NCBI GenBank assembly: GCA_016860845.1
Contig: BOKF01000006.1
Location: forward strand, 186,001 to 250,000
DNA from: Chloroflexota bacterium
GTDB taxonomy: Bacteria > Chloroflexota > Anaerolineae > 4572-78 > J111
Length of the DNA: 64,000 bases
Direction of reading: 5' to 3'
In this document: positions 36,048 through 45,426 of the stretch, in pieces
Layout: each line of letters begins with the position of its first letter
How positions within the stretch are numbered: position 1 is the stretch's first letter
Notes under the pieces: model-generated
Seen by the model: only the letters and a program-made list of their open reading frames with translations
Told to the model about the DNA's origin: nothing
Database searches by the model: none
Program-made: the position numbers and the translations under genes

Positions 36048-37595
36048 ATGCCAACTAGATATTTCATGCGCGTTGAAGCAGTTAACCTATCGCATTTCGT
36101 CTATGATACACATGACATCAGCACTATTCGTGGTGGCAGTTATATTTTGCTGGAAGCTATCGAGAGAATAGCTAAACAATTCTCCGGTCGTTTATATGTT
36201 ATCTCAACAGCAGCCAGCCAGGGCTTATTCTTTTTTGATTGTGAGGACAACACTACTGAAGGTGATAAAGAAAAACTTCGTGCTGAAGTGCTTAAGTTTC
36301 TGCGGACAGAAACCCGAGGGCATGCAACTTTTCTAGTTGCCGTTGAAAAAGATGAACAGAACTTCCCACTAACCCTCGAAAAGCTGGAAGCTCAGATTCA
36401 TCGCCAACAATGGCGAACTCCCACGGTCATTGTTCCCAACTTTGAGAAAACAGAACAAGAGTGTTTTCTAGATGGCTGGCGACCAGGCACCCGCGAATAC
36501 AGGGCGGATATGTCGGATGTCAGAATTAGTACGACCACTAGATTTCGTCGCGACGTTGGGATAATACTTAAACGTCAATTATTTAGTATGTTGTTGAAAA
36601 GTAAGAAGTATACGGACAATTTGTGTAGTAAAAATTTAGGTGAACTGGCTCTGGATACCGACCAGGGCGTGTTAAATGGAAAAATTGCTTTCATTCACAT
36701 TGATGGAAATAGTTTTGGCGCTATTCGAAGAGATTTGTGTGTCACTCCGGAGTTACGTGAACAATTCGACAACACTATCCAGAAAAAATTTCGTGAACCC
36801 TTCCTCGAATCGCTGTTACAGCAAGCCGATAAGGATCCTGAATTTAAGACGAAAGATGAGGAGGGGCATACCGCCCTTCGACTTGAAGTTTTGCTGTGGG
36901 GCGGTGATGAAATGACTCTGATAGTACCTGCCTGGAAAGGATGGGAGGTTCTGCAATTATTTTTTAACCAGGCTCGGAACCTTACTTTTGCCGATATACC
37001 ACTGAGTCATCGGGCTGTAATTATCTTTTCTCATCACAACGCTCCCATTCTCCAAATTCGACGGTTGGCTGAAGAGTTGTTGAGTCAAACCAAGCAGGAT
37101 TTGCAAAAAAACCTGATTGATGCCTTGAGGACTCACCCGAAATTTTCACAGTGGGATGAGGCGGCCCAGAAAGAGTTAGTCACCCAGTTATCTGATCATG
37201 AATATGGAAATGCAATTCACTATCTGGTGCTTGAGTCTTTTGATATGCTCCAAGGGTCGCTATCAAATTTTCTCTCTCTCTATTACCAGGGAGTTTCCTA
37301 TCAAAGTTTATTAATCCCCGCTTATAAATTGGCTGAACTTCAGCAAAATGTCCAAAATGTCCGTCCCCATATTGCCCGAAGCAAGGTAATTGAAGTTATT
37401 AAAGCTATCCAGAAGGGACAGCCTGACCCGGTAGCGCAAGTTAAACAACAGATTTATGATTTGATCCCCAGCGATAAACGAAACGAAGTACAGGCGGCCC
37501 TTGAATCTCTTACTCAAGAGTGGGCAGGTTGGTATAAACTGGCAGATTTATGGGATTACATTCCTGAGTCACTACCTTTGCACTTTTCTAACTGA
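36048..37595 (+). CDS. cas10: Compact Cas10-like protein (two palm domains, no HD)
   Basis: Signature large subunit of a type III CRISPR effector, but only 515 residues. ATG 36048 is chosen for the GGGGAG 7 nt upstream. The N-terminal domain (about 1-150) is a first palm: RYFMRVEAVNLSHFVYDTHD, then STIRGGS and LLEA, as in Cas10 palm 1. The second palm has IAFIHIDGNSFG and, at residues 285-288, GGDE in place of the usual GGDD. The last 190 residues are helical. No N-terminal HD nuclease is present and no zinc-finger cluster is seen. Expected role: target-RNA-triggered synthesis of a cyclic nucleotide; DNA cleavage is unlikely. An IS701-like element separates it from the RAMP genes. Confidence 0.75.
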   Translation: MPTRYFMRVEAVNLSHFVYDTHDISTIRGGSYILLEAIERIAKQFSGRLYVISTAASQGLFFFDCEDNTTEGDKEKLRAEVLKFLRTETRGHATFLVAVEKDEQNFPLTLEKLEAQIHRQQWRTPTVIVPNFEKTEQECFLDGWRPGTREYRADMSDVRISTTTRFRRDVGIILKRQLFSMLLKSKKYTDNLCSKNLGELALDTDQGVLNGKIAFIHIDGNSFGAIRRDLCVTPELREQFDNTIQKKFREPFLESLLQQADKDPEFKTKDEEGHTALRLEVLLWGGDEMTLIVPAWKGWEVLQLFFNQARNLTFADIPLSHRAVIIFSHHNAPILQIRRLAEELLSQTKQDLQKNLIDALRTHPKFSQWDEAAQKELVTQLSDHEYGNAIHYLVLESFDMLQGSLSNFLSLYYQGVSYQSLLIPAYKLAELQQNVQNVRPHIARSKVIEVIKAIQKGQPDPVAQVKQQIYDLIPSDKRNEVQAALESLTQEWAGWYKLADLWDYIPESLPLHFSN

Positions 37596-37664
37596 ATATT
37601 AAAGGCATGGCCTCAATCCGAGGATAATAAGGTTTGCTGAGAACCAAAATCCCGGAGGAGAACC

Positions 37665-38960
37665 ATGCCCAAGCCAATTGTATGCATATCAACCGCCTTG
37701 TGCCAGTTTATGGAGGCGTTTCGGCCCTGTTTCAGTCAACGTCAGTGGAAGTACTTTGTGATCGTACTGCTGGGCTTGATTGAATGTGAGGGGCGACGAA
37801 CACTGAGTGGACTTCTGACCACAGTCGGGGAAAAGGTAAGCGTGTGTGGCTTGTCCCGGTTTTTTAGTTGCTGGCAGTGGTCACCGACCGAGGTGGCCCA
37901 GTGCTGGTTAGCCCACTTTCGTGAGCAAATGCAGCCGCAGGTCGAAGTTGAGCATCAGCGCCAACAAGCCCAACGGGTCAAACGCCGAGGACGTTACCGA
38001 GCAACCGTGGTGACAGGTTACTTGATTGGGGACGACTCGGTGTATGTCAAGCCCAAAGGGCGGCAGATGAAGGGCTTAGGCCGGCATTATGCCAGCAGCG
38101 AAGAGCGGGTGGTAACAGGCCATTGTCTGTTTACCGGGTTGTACGTGCTGTTAGGGCGGCGCTGTCCCTTGCAGCCGCGGCTGTATCGGCAGAAAAAGGT
38201 GTCTGACCAGGAAGGCGTCCCTTTTCAAAGTAAGATCGATTTGGCCATGGCCGAGATTGAGCAGTTTGAGCCGGTGCCAGGAACGCAGACCCATGTGCTG
38301 ATTGATAGTTGGTTTCATTGTCGGCGGGTCAGACGAGCCGCCCAAAAGCGGGGCTGGCAGGTCAGCGGGGCGCTCAAGAGTAATCGCAAACTGCGCCAGT
38401 TTGATGCCGCTGGCAATCGCACCTGGCTCGCGCTGGCCGATTATGCTGCCCAACTTCAGCCGAGCGACTGGCAAGAGGCGGTTTGGCCGTCCCAAGAAGG
38501 AGACCGACCGGTCTATGTCCACGCCGTTAAAACCTGGATCCGCAAGTTGGGGCCAACTTTGCTGCTCATCACCTGTCACGACCGCGATAACCCCGGCAAA
38601 TCTATCCGTTACTGGGGCTCCACTCTGGTTGAGGCCGAACCGCAAACGGTCATTAACCATTTAGCCGTGCGTTGGAACGTGGAGGTCTTGTTTGAAGATA
38701 ACAAAGACCTCCTGGGGGCCGACCACTATCAACTGATGAAGGCCGAGGCGATCCTCCGTTTCTGGACCCTGGTCGCTTGCCTGGGCTATTTCTTGGATGA
38801 ACAAAAAGCCCTGCGGTCCGACTGTTCGACCTGGGGTGAGGTGCGCCGTTCGTTGCAAAAGGAGCATCAAGTCAATCTTCTCGCCTGGTTGCAGGCTCAG
38901 TTCAAAACTGGCCTATCGGTCGCCCAAATCACAACCCAATTGGCTATATTCAGTTCTTAA
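37665..38960 (+). CDS. IS701/IS4-like DDE transposase
   Basis: Transposase of 431 residues with the IS701-type order: a helical N-terminus (SFQMEAFRPCFSQRQW-like, then CGLSRFFSCWQWSPTEVAQ), first Asp in GDDSVYVKPKGRQMKGLGRHY, second Asp in VLIDSWFHCRRVRR, and the last acidic residue in the RWNVEVLFEDNKDLLGADHYQ block (YREX-like region). Start has GGAGG upstream. It looks intact. It inserted between cas10 and the RAMP genes. Terminal inverted repeats were looked for between 37596-37664 and 38961-39007 but none is convincing. Confidence 0.85.
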   Translation: MPKPIVCISTALCQFMEAFRPCFSQRQWKYFVIVLLGLIECEGRRTLSGLLTTVGEKVSVCGLSRFFSCWQWSPTEVAQCWLAHFREQMQPQVEVEHQRQQAQRVKRRGRYRATVVTGYLIGDDSVYVKPKGRQMKGLGRHYASSEERVVTGHCLFTGLYVLLGRRCPLQPRLYRQKKVSDQEGVPFQSKIDLAMAEIEQFEPVPGTQTHVLIDSWFHCRRVRRAAQKRGWQVSGALKSNRKLRQFDAAGNRTWLALADYAAQLQPSDWQEAVWPSQEGDRPVYVHAVKTWIRKLGPTLLLITCHDRDNPGKSIRYWGSTLVEAEPQTVINHLAVRWNVEVLFEDNKDLLGADHYQLMKAEAILRFWTLVACLGYFLDEQKALRSDCSTWGEVRRSLQKEHQVNLLAWLQAQFKTGLSVAQITTQLAIFSS

Positions 38961-39007
38961 CGTGCAAAGTCTTAAAGTGCAAAGATAGTGCCTGAGTAAA
39001 AGGTATT

Positions 39008-40840
39008 ATGAAAAAATATATTTTACCCGTATCCTTAACGCTGTTTGGTCCATTTCTAACCACTTCAACTGGACCAGAAAGCTACGGTCTTCAAAAAGCT
39101 TTTCATCGAGATCATCAGGGCAGACCAGTCATTCCAGCCAGTCATGTCAAAGGAAAGCTCAGGATGGCGTTGGAAGAATTGGAGCAAAGTAACAGCCCAT
39201 TGCTAAAAATTGATGTTCTCCAGTGGTTTGGAAAGGAAAGCGCAGATAACAGTTATGAACCGATAGCTGGCACTTTAAAGTTTTCAGACTTTGTTTACCA
39301 GGGGGATTACCAACCGGCCAAGCGTTCTCGTATCTCTATTAATCATCAATCACTCACAGCGAACGAAAATCAACTGCGCGATGTTGAAGAGTTATTCAGG
39401 AGCGGTACAGTCATCTCATTTACTGGAACTGTTACTTTCTTTGCCAAAAACGAGGAAGATGCCCGGAACATTAAAAACGCCCTACAAGTAGGGTGGAGTT
39501 GGCTAACAAACCTGGGAGCCGAGAAAAGTGTTGGCTTTGGAAGATTATTTAAAGTTCAGATAAGTGAACCAGTCGAACAACAAGTTCAATTATCTAATAC
39601 CTCCACTTTTTCGCAGGGTGATGCGCTGCATTTACGGATTAAACCTTTAGAGCCGATTATGGTGGGAGGAGTAAAAACACCACGCACTAACTATGTTCAA
39701 TCCGAGAGAGTTTTACCAGGCGGTTTGATCAAAGGCGCTCTCGCCAGTTGCTTGAATCGGGTCCATGGCGTAGTGCCCTTTCACAGCCCGTTAGCCGCCG
39801 AAACTTCTGAAAAATTTCCTCAATTTGGAATGTTGGTTAAAAATTTCTCGGCTATTAGAGTCTCCCACGCTTTTCCTGTTCACACCAACCAGCCGCGTCC
39901 TATCAGGCTGCCTATTTCTACAGTACAGGGGGAGGATGGTTACAAGGATACAGCCCTTTCCGCAGCCCATTATCCTTTAATCAATGATAATCGTGCCCCG
40001 ACCTATTTTGTTGATTGGAAAACACCCAAAGAATTCTTGGGTGACGCCAACCCCAAAGAAGTTTTCGTTACTCGTACAGAGATTGATGATAAAACCCGCC
40101 GTTCGCTCGAAAATCGTCTCTTCACCTATTCTTTCCTTTGTCCCGAGGATGAGGCTGGCCAATCAATTGAGTGGGTTTGTAATGTGGATTTTAGCGGTAT
40201 TGCAGACCCAGTCGAGCGGCAGCATACAAAAGTTGAGTTTGCTCAAGCCGTTCAAGTCTATCTGGACCGTTTGGGTAAATTAAATCAGAGCGTTCAGGTT
40301 GAGGCGCAAGATGGTTATGTTTCATCCGCAGGTGCTACCGGAGATTTGATTGAGGATGGTCGAGTATTGATCACCCTCCAGACTGACACCATCATGTTGA
40401 ATCCTCAAGAAGTGAGCCGGCTATCCCCTGGCGATGACTTATTAAAATTATACGCAGCCTTCTGGCAGGAAATGTGTGGAGGTCAAGCAACTTCGGCTTG
40501 TTTGAAACTTGATGATTTTTACGCGCATCAAACTTTCAAAGGGGGGTATCTTTACCACCGTTACCTGGGGGCGGCTGAGCGGCAAACCAAGCCCAAGAAT
40601 TACCATCCTTATTATCTGACCTGTGCGGGTAGTGTTTTTATCTTTAGGGTCATCAACGAACAGGAAGCCCGCCGTTATTTAAAGAAATGGTTGAGTTCTG
40701 GTCTTGACTTGCCAGCCTGGGCAGTCAAAGAATACAGCCAATACCAAAAACCTTTATGGCAAAATTGTCCCTTTGTGCCACAAAATGGTTATGGTGAGAT
40801 TACCGTCAATTTGAAATGGCATTGGGATCATTCAATTTAG
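39008..40840 (+). CDS. Tandem-RAMP protein, Csx10-like
   Basis: Protein of 610 residues, a probable backbone subunit of the type III effector. The N-terminal RAMP (about 1-190) has PVIPASHVKGKLRMALE and a Gly-rich loop GAEKSVGFGRL. A second RAMP starts near residue 205 with LHLRIKPLEPIMVGG and has LPGGLIKGALASCLNRV. The C-terminal 200 residues are less clear, ending in a QNGYGEITV Gly-containing strand. Fusion of two RAMP units with the GGLIKGA motif points to the Csx10 family of type III-D systems. It is the first cas gene after the IS element and carries no obvious new promoter. Confidence 0.65.
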   Translation: MKKYILPVSLTLFGPFLTTSTGPESYGLQKAFHRDHQGRPVIPASHVKGKLRMALEELEQSNSPLLKIDVLQWFGKESADNSYEPIAGTLKFSDFVYQGDYQPAKRSRISINHQSLTANENQLRDVEELFRSGTVISFTGTVTFFAKNEEDARNIKNALQVGWSWLTNLGAEKSVGFGRLFKVQISEPVEQQVQLSNTSTFSQGDALHLRIKPLEPIMVGGVKTPRTNYVQSERVLPGGLIKGALASCLNRVHGVVPFHSPLAAETSEKFPQFGMLVKNFSAIRVSHAFPVHTNQPRPIRLPISTVQGEDGYKDTALSAAHYPLINDNRAPTYFVDWKTPKEFLGDANPKEVFVTRTEIDDKTRRSLENRLFTYSFLCPEDEAGQSIEWVCNVDFSGIADPVERQHTKVEFAQAVQVYLDRLGKLNQSVQVEAQDGYVSSAGATGDLIEDGRVLITLQTDTIMLNPQEVSRLSPGDDLLKLYAAFWQEMCGGQATSACLKLDDFYAHQTFKGGYLYHRYLGAAERQTKPKNYHPYYLTCAGSVFIFRVINEQEARRYLKKWLSSGLDLPAWAVKEYSQYQKPLWQNCPFVPQNGYGEITVNLKWHWDHSI

Positions 40841-40881
40841 TTCCAGATGCTTCAATGATACCAGATTAAGTGAGGTAGATC

Positions 40882-41838
40882 ATGGAAAAAATATTAAAAG
40901 GGGAAGACTTCGAAAACCGTTATCGCATCACAGGTCAACTCAAAACGTTGTCCCCACTTCATATCGGTACAGGCGAAGAAACTGACGCCGTGTACTCTGA
41001 GCAAGAACGCAGCAAGTTAAATGAGCGGCTTGGCAAAGCTCCATTGGTTTCTATGGTAATGAAAGATGGGGCAGGTAAGCCGATTATTCCGGGCAGCGCT
41101 TTAAAGGGAATTATGCGTCACTGGCTCCTGAATATTTTGGTGGGTATTGGTCCAGCTTGGGCGACGACCAGGGATTTTGAAAAAGAGCCCTTAGCCGACC
41201 TAAGCCAGAAGCAACAAATTGAAACGGTAAAATCCGATTTCAGTTGGCTGGAAATTCTTTTTGGGACCCCTTTTCACGAGGGTAAGATTGAAGTATGGGA
41301 TGCTTGCTGCTTAACCAAAAGCGTGGCAGCACCTGATGGCTTGTTGCATTGGAATGATAAATCTTTGACTTATATTGATACTTCAGTCGCCATTGATCCG
41401 GCGACAGGCACTGCGATAGAGCATTTACTTTATAAGACAGAAGTGGTCCCCCCGGGAGTCCTATTTGATTTTAACCTGGCCGGTCAGAATTTAAGTGAAA
41501 CAGAACTTGGTTTGATTTTGCTGGCCTTGCAAGGATTTAACTCAACGATTTACCCGATCCGTATCGGCGCTCGTGGCGGTCGTGGGTATGGGCGGGTGCA
41601 GTTTATCCCCGGCCCGGTATACCGGCTTGAAAAGGGGAATGTTAAGGATTGGATTAAAGGCGCTATTGAAGGGTTTAGTTTAAATTATAGTAATGTTGAC
41701 ACTTCGGCTTCCAAATTTGAGGGTAAAGACGCGGGTTATTATACCCTGCCGCAGCTTGGTGAAGCCGAACAGAAAAAATTGATTACTGATGTTAAAGCTG
41801 AGCTAAATAAAATACTGAGTGAGTCGGCCAAATCCTAA
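40882..41838 (+). CDS. Cas7-type RAMP (Csm3-like)
   Basis: RNA-binding backbone subunit of 318 residues. Landmarks are the opening strand ITGQLKTLSPLHIGTGEETD, PIIPGSALKGIMRHWL (the RAMP motif after strand 2), WLEILFGTPFHEGKIEVWDA, and the Gly-rich IGARGGRGYGRVQF near residue 230-245. In type III complexes Csm3/Cmr4-like subunits coat the crRNA and carry the Asp that cuts target RNA; an Asp in the HIGTGEETD loop is a candidate. AGGTAG lies upstream of the ATG. It is followed closely by the next RAMP. Confidence 0.75.
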   Translation: MEKILKGEDFENRYRITGQLKTLSPLHIGTGEETDAVYSEQERSKLNERLGKAPLVSMVMKDGAGKPIIPGSALKGIMRHWLLNILVGIGPAWATTRDFEKEPLADLSQKQQIETVKSDFSWLEILFGTPFHEGKIEVWDACCLTKSVAAPDGLLHWNDKSLTYIDTSVAIDPATGTAIEHLLYKTEVVPPGVLFDFNLAGQNLSETELGLILLALQGFNSTIYPIRIGARGGRGYGRVQFIPGPVYRLEKGNVKDWIKGAIEGFSLNYSNVDTSASKFEGKDAGYYTLPQLGEAEQKKLITDVKAELNKILSESAKS

Positions 41839-41859
41839 CCAGATAAATGAGTGGTAGTT

Positions 41860-42858
41860 ATGTATAACAATCGAATTTTCTCCGAAGGTGTCCATAGTGT
41901 TTTGCTTATTCGCTGGAACCTAAGATGCGAAACGCCTCTTGTTATTCGTAATGGGCTTTCAGTTGGATATACAGAGCCAAAAACACCTAAAAACCGGGGG
42001 CTGAATCTTAAGTTTAAATGGGCGGAGGAAACGGGTGAACATGCCGTTTCCATCCTGCATTATGGCTATGAGGTTAACGATTCAAGTATATCCGCCTATC
42101 ATTTTGTGCCGCCCAGCAGCGTCCGCGGCGCTTTGCGTTCGTGGACTCTCAATCATCTGGGCAAGGCTGATTTTCTCAGTAACATTACACCGCCTCCCCA
42201 GGAAGGTAAAATTCTGTTAGAAGCTTATCTTAATAATGTTCAGGCGGCCCTGGCCGACCGTCGCCATGGATATCAACTGGTGTTCTCTTTATTTGGCCTG
42301 GCTCTTGACACTCAAGATGCGAGCAAGAGGCTGGGAAATGCGGGCCGACTTCAACTTGAGACGGATAAATTTAATCAGGCCGAAGTGCAGCCGATTGCAG
42401 TTAACGGAATTGTTAATCAAGGCCGGGTTGGGCCAGATAACGTAAATCGCCAGATGACGGTACGTAACCCGCTTGATCGGTTAACGCAGGCCTCTAAAGA
42501 GGGTGGGCTGCATCATTTTTTGGAATTCTGTCGGGGCACGTCATTCACGGTGAGAATGTTTATTCTAAATCCGCAGGGCTGCGATCTGGGCCTCATCAGT
42601 TTGTGGCGGCAAGAAATGAATGATGGGCTGCTACGTCTGGGGGCGCTTGCTAATATCGGTCGAGGGCGAGTATGTATAAAAGAAGAGTCCTATGCTCTTT
42701 GGAAAAGGCGGGGTGCGCCAGACCTGGATGGGTTTCAACTTTTTACCTCTGCCGCCAACACTCTTGAGAATGAGGCGCTGGCAGACCTGTGGGAGGAATA
42801 TACCCTTCCGGTGGATAGGTTGGACAACTTTAAAACGTATTTAAAAGCCCATGTTTGA
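41860..42858 (+). CDS. RAMP-superfamily type III effector subunit
   Basis: Protein of 332 residues. ATG 41860 is preferred over a GTG 9 nt upstream. It opens with IRWNLRCETPLVIRNGLSVG, followed by FVPPSSVRGALRSWTLNHLG (the RAMP S-x-R-G-A-L motif), FSLFGLALD, MTVRNPLDRLT, and the closing Gly-rich LGALANIGRGRVCI. It is a Cas7-like subunit diverged from its two neighbours. The subtype-specific name cannot be fixed by eye. Confidence 0.7.
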   Translation: MYNNRIFSEGVHSVLLIRWNLRCETPLVIRNGLSVGYTEPKTPKNRGLNLKFKWAEETGEHAVSILHYGYEVNDSSISAYHFVPPSSVRGALRSWTLNHLGKADFLSNITPPPQEGKILLEAYLNNVQAALADRRHGYQLVFSLFGLALDTQDASKRLGNAGRLQLETDKFNQAEVQPIAVNGIVNQGRVGPDNVNRQMTVRNPLDRLTQASKEGGLHHFLEFCRGTSFTVRMFILNPQGCDLGLISLWRQEMNDGLLRLGALANIGRGRVCIKEESYALWKRRGAPDLDGFQLFTSAANTLENEALADLWEEYTLPVDRLDNFKTYLKAHV

Positions 42859-42869
42859 GGTAACACACT

Positions 42870-44261
42870 ATGCATAATCCCAATCCGTTCGATTTTGTGC
42901 CGTTTGCGGCTAGTGGGCCGCTATTGAGAACGCCTGACGAATATGAGGCCCTGAGTAAGCTTCGTCTGAGCGGCTATCTGGAGGTTAAGATTAAAGCTTT
43001 GACGCCGGTGCATATTGTGGGCTATCAACAAGGGGGTGAAAGCGTGGGCCAAAGCTTTTTTTACAGCCAAAACAATCAGCCTTGTATCCCGGCAGCCTCG
43101 ATACGCGGTTGCTTACGCGCCTTTATCGAAGCGCTGACATCGGGTTGGGTTTCACAGGCTAACCTGGAATATCCGAAGGAATACCAGGAACACCATGTTG
43201 GATTTAGTGCTTTTAAAACTAATCCTAAATTCGAGCCGCAAACACGGCAGGACAAAAAGATTGATGTTGCTGCTTATCTTTTTGGCCGAGTCATTGAACC
43301 AAAGAATGACGCTCAAAAAAATCACAAAGATTTGGCCCGAAAATCCAAAATATGGATTGAAGATGCTTTTATTGATAAGATGCATATAGTAGACAACAAG
43401 TATTGGATACCTGATATTGGCGGTGATGCTTTTATGGGCGGGGCCAAACCAAGTGCCTCAAACTGGTGGTATTTGCAGCCCCGTGAAATCTGGCAACGTG
43501 ACTCTCCTGGGGGTAAAACAGCGGAGTTCATTGGAGATAAGTTCTGGGGCCGCAAATTTTACTTTCATCAAGACCCTTTGAAATGTGTAAAGTATTATGA
43601 TCCTGCTACTCAGAACTGGTCTTATCGAAAAAAGAGTCCTTTTTATCGTGTTCAGTTAGAATGCCTGGAACAGGATGTAATAACTGATTCTTTTCGTATC
43701 TATTTTGATAAAGTGCCTGAACCATTGGTCACATTGTTCGTTTTATGCCTGCTGCCCGGTAAAAATATCCGCCATAAATTGGGTTATGGCAAAGCTTTTG
43801 GCTATGGTTCCATTGAATTTTCGCTTGAAGCAGCCCGCCTTCGTAATGATAATGCCAAATCACGTATTCCCGCTCCTCTGACAGATTTAACGAATGTGAT
43901 TCGTGGTTTGAGCGAACATGCCTGGGACAAGGCAAAATTGAAGACATCAAACCTCGATGAGACCTTAATTGACTGGGAAGCCCTCGAACACCTGGCCCGA
44001 GTCCTGGGCTGGCAGGATTACGACAAACTGTTGTTTACTTATCCACCATTTAAAGAAGGTTATTTCGCGACGCCTGTTAAATTTAAGGAATTTATAAGTA
44101 ATGTGCCTGCAGGAGTTACAACTACGCCTCCTGTTAGCGTGACTTCTGACCAGGCGTGGCAAATTGCCGAAAAATTATTTAATAAAAAAAAGCCACTCCA
44201 CTTCCACTACTACCAAGAAAACGCTGAGGGGTGGTCTATCATTTCTGATCGTAAACCCTGA
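42870..44261 (+). CDS. Large RAMP-superfamily type III effector subunit
   Basis: Protein of 463 residues. After a 35-residue N-terminal extension it has LEVKIKALTPVHIVGYQQGG, PCIPAASIRGCLRAFIEAL and, near residue 300-320, HKLGYGKAFGYGSIEF, the Gly-rich RAMP loop. A long insertion with several Trp, Lys and Gly residues (about 95-260) separates these and a 130-residue C-terminal extension follows. The size and insertions resemble the large RAMPs of type III-D-like loci. It ends 4 nt before the S-4TM effector gene. Confidence 0.7.
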   Translation: MHNPNPFDFVPFAASGPLLRTPDEYEALSKLRLSGYLEVKIKALTPVHIVGYQQGGESVGQSFFYSQNNQPCIPAASIRGCLRAFIEALTSGWVSQANLEYPKEYQEHHVGFSAFKTNPKFEPQTRQDKKIDVAAYLFGRVIEPKNDAQKNHKDLARKSKIWIEDAFIDKMHIVDNKYWIPDIGGDAFMGGAKPSASNWWYLQPREIWQRDSPGGKTAEFIGDKFWGRKFYFHQDPLKCVKYYDPATQNWSYRKKSPFYRVQLECLEQDVITDSFRIYFDKVPEPLVTLFVLCLLPGKNIRHKLGYGKAFGYGSIEFSLEAARLRNDNAKSRIPAPLTDLTNVIRGLSEHAWDKAKLKTSNLDETLIDWEALEHLARVLGWQDYDKLLFTYPPFKEGYFATPVKFKEFISNVPAGVTTTPPVSVTSDQAWQIAEKLFNKKKPLHFHYYQENAEGWSIISDRKP

Positions 44262-44265
44262 AACC

Positions 44266-45393
44266 ATGCCATCTAAAACTGATCTGCAAAATTTAATCAT
44301 GACCCACCATCGCCGCTTGCAGAAGCTCAAGCAGCAAGAAGCTCTGTCAGGTAGGTCTACCGAACCCGAAATCCTGATCGAAATAGAAGATATTGAAAAA
44401 ACGCTGGCAGAGTTGCAAGGGGAGCTAAAAGAAATAGAAGATGCTGATCGGATAGAGGCAAATGGAGATTTAACACCGCTGTCTGATACTGATGACCAAT
44501 CAAGCGATCGAAATCTAAATCAGATCCCCTCGCGTCAAAATCAAAAACAATTTCTGCAATATCTTGCCGCGCAGCGCCAGCTTTACGACGAAGAAAAACG
44601 ATGGATGGGTGTCTGGACGACGGTCACCGTTGGTGCGGCTATTTTTGGAACCGGCGCGCTGGCAATTTTTGTGCCGTTCACACCCTATATCACCCTGATT
44701 GCGGTGTTGTTGATAGTGGGTGAATTTTGGGTGCTGTCATTTATAAAAAAATGTGGACAGGATGCTGCTAAAATCCAGGAAGTTTTTGACTGCGAGCTGC
44801 TTGAAATGCCCTGGAATGAGGTATTGGGGGCTAAGCCAAAACCGCAAACAATTTTGGCTGCTGTTGAGCGCTTTGATAAACAGAGAAATCCTTCAGAATG
44901 GAAAAAGCTAAAGAATTGGTATACCCCGTCTGTGGGCACTTTACCTTTTGTTCAGGCTCGGGTTGCTTGCCAGAAAGAAAATATTTGGTGGGACTCGCAA
45001 CTGCGCCGTGAATACGCCCGCTGGGTATATTTGGCAACTACAATAATTCTTATTGTTATTGTTTTAATTGGCATTATTGCCAATTGGAATTTGCAGCAAT
45101 TTTTTCAAGGACCGCTGCTGCTGGTATTACCTGTTTTAGCCACCGGATTCAAACTTGCTTACGATCATCAAAAAGCTGCGGAAAGATTGGATGATCTCCA
45201 TGAATTTAGCGAACATTTGTGGCAAGAAGCCTCTTCTGAAACCGCCAACCAGGATACAATCACACAACGTTCGCGCCAATTACAAGATGAAATTTTTCGC
45301 CATCGAGCTGAGGATCCCCCTGTTCCCTCCTGGTTTTATAAATTGCGAAAAAAAATATATGAGGATTGGATAAAAAAAATACTGGGCAAGTAA
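44266..45393 (+). CDS. S-4TM family putative pore-forming effector
   Basis: Membrane effector of 375 residues. The start at ATG 44266 follows the RAMP stop by 4 nt. The N-terminus is a charged coiled coil (about 15-60). Four hydrophobic segments lie near residues 107-128, 131-150, 255-277 and 283-300. Between pairs lies the landmark of SMODS-associating 4TM proteins: YLAAQRQLYDEEKR before the first pair, and NWYTPSVGTLPF, then ARVACQKENIWWD and SQLRREYARW before the third helix. S-4TM proteins are predicted to form pores and kill or arrest cells when a nucleotide second messenger is made. No CARF-domain protein is visible in the locus, so this is the likely output arm of Cas10 signalling. Confidence 0.78.
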   Translation: MPSKTDLQNLIMTHHRRLQKLKQQEALSGRSTEPEILIEIEDIEKTLAELQGELKEIEDADRIEANGDLTPLSDTDDQSSDRNLNQIPSRQNQKQFLQYLAAQRQLYDEEKRWMGVWTTVTVGAAIFGTGALAIFVPFTPYITLIAVLLIVGEFWVLSFIKKCGQDAAKIQEVFDCELLEMPWNEVLGAKPKPQTILAAVERFDKQRNPSEWKKLKNWYTPSVGTLPFVQARVACQKENIWWDSQLRREYARWVYLATTIILIVIVLIGIIANWNLQQFFQGPLLLVLPVLATGFKLAYDHQKAAERLDDLHEFSEHLWQEASSETANQDTITQRSRQLQDEIFRHRAEDPPVPSWFYKLRKKIYEDWIKKILGK

Positions 45394-45426
45394 CAGAATG
45401 ATTGAACGATTTAAATGTGATGTTTT

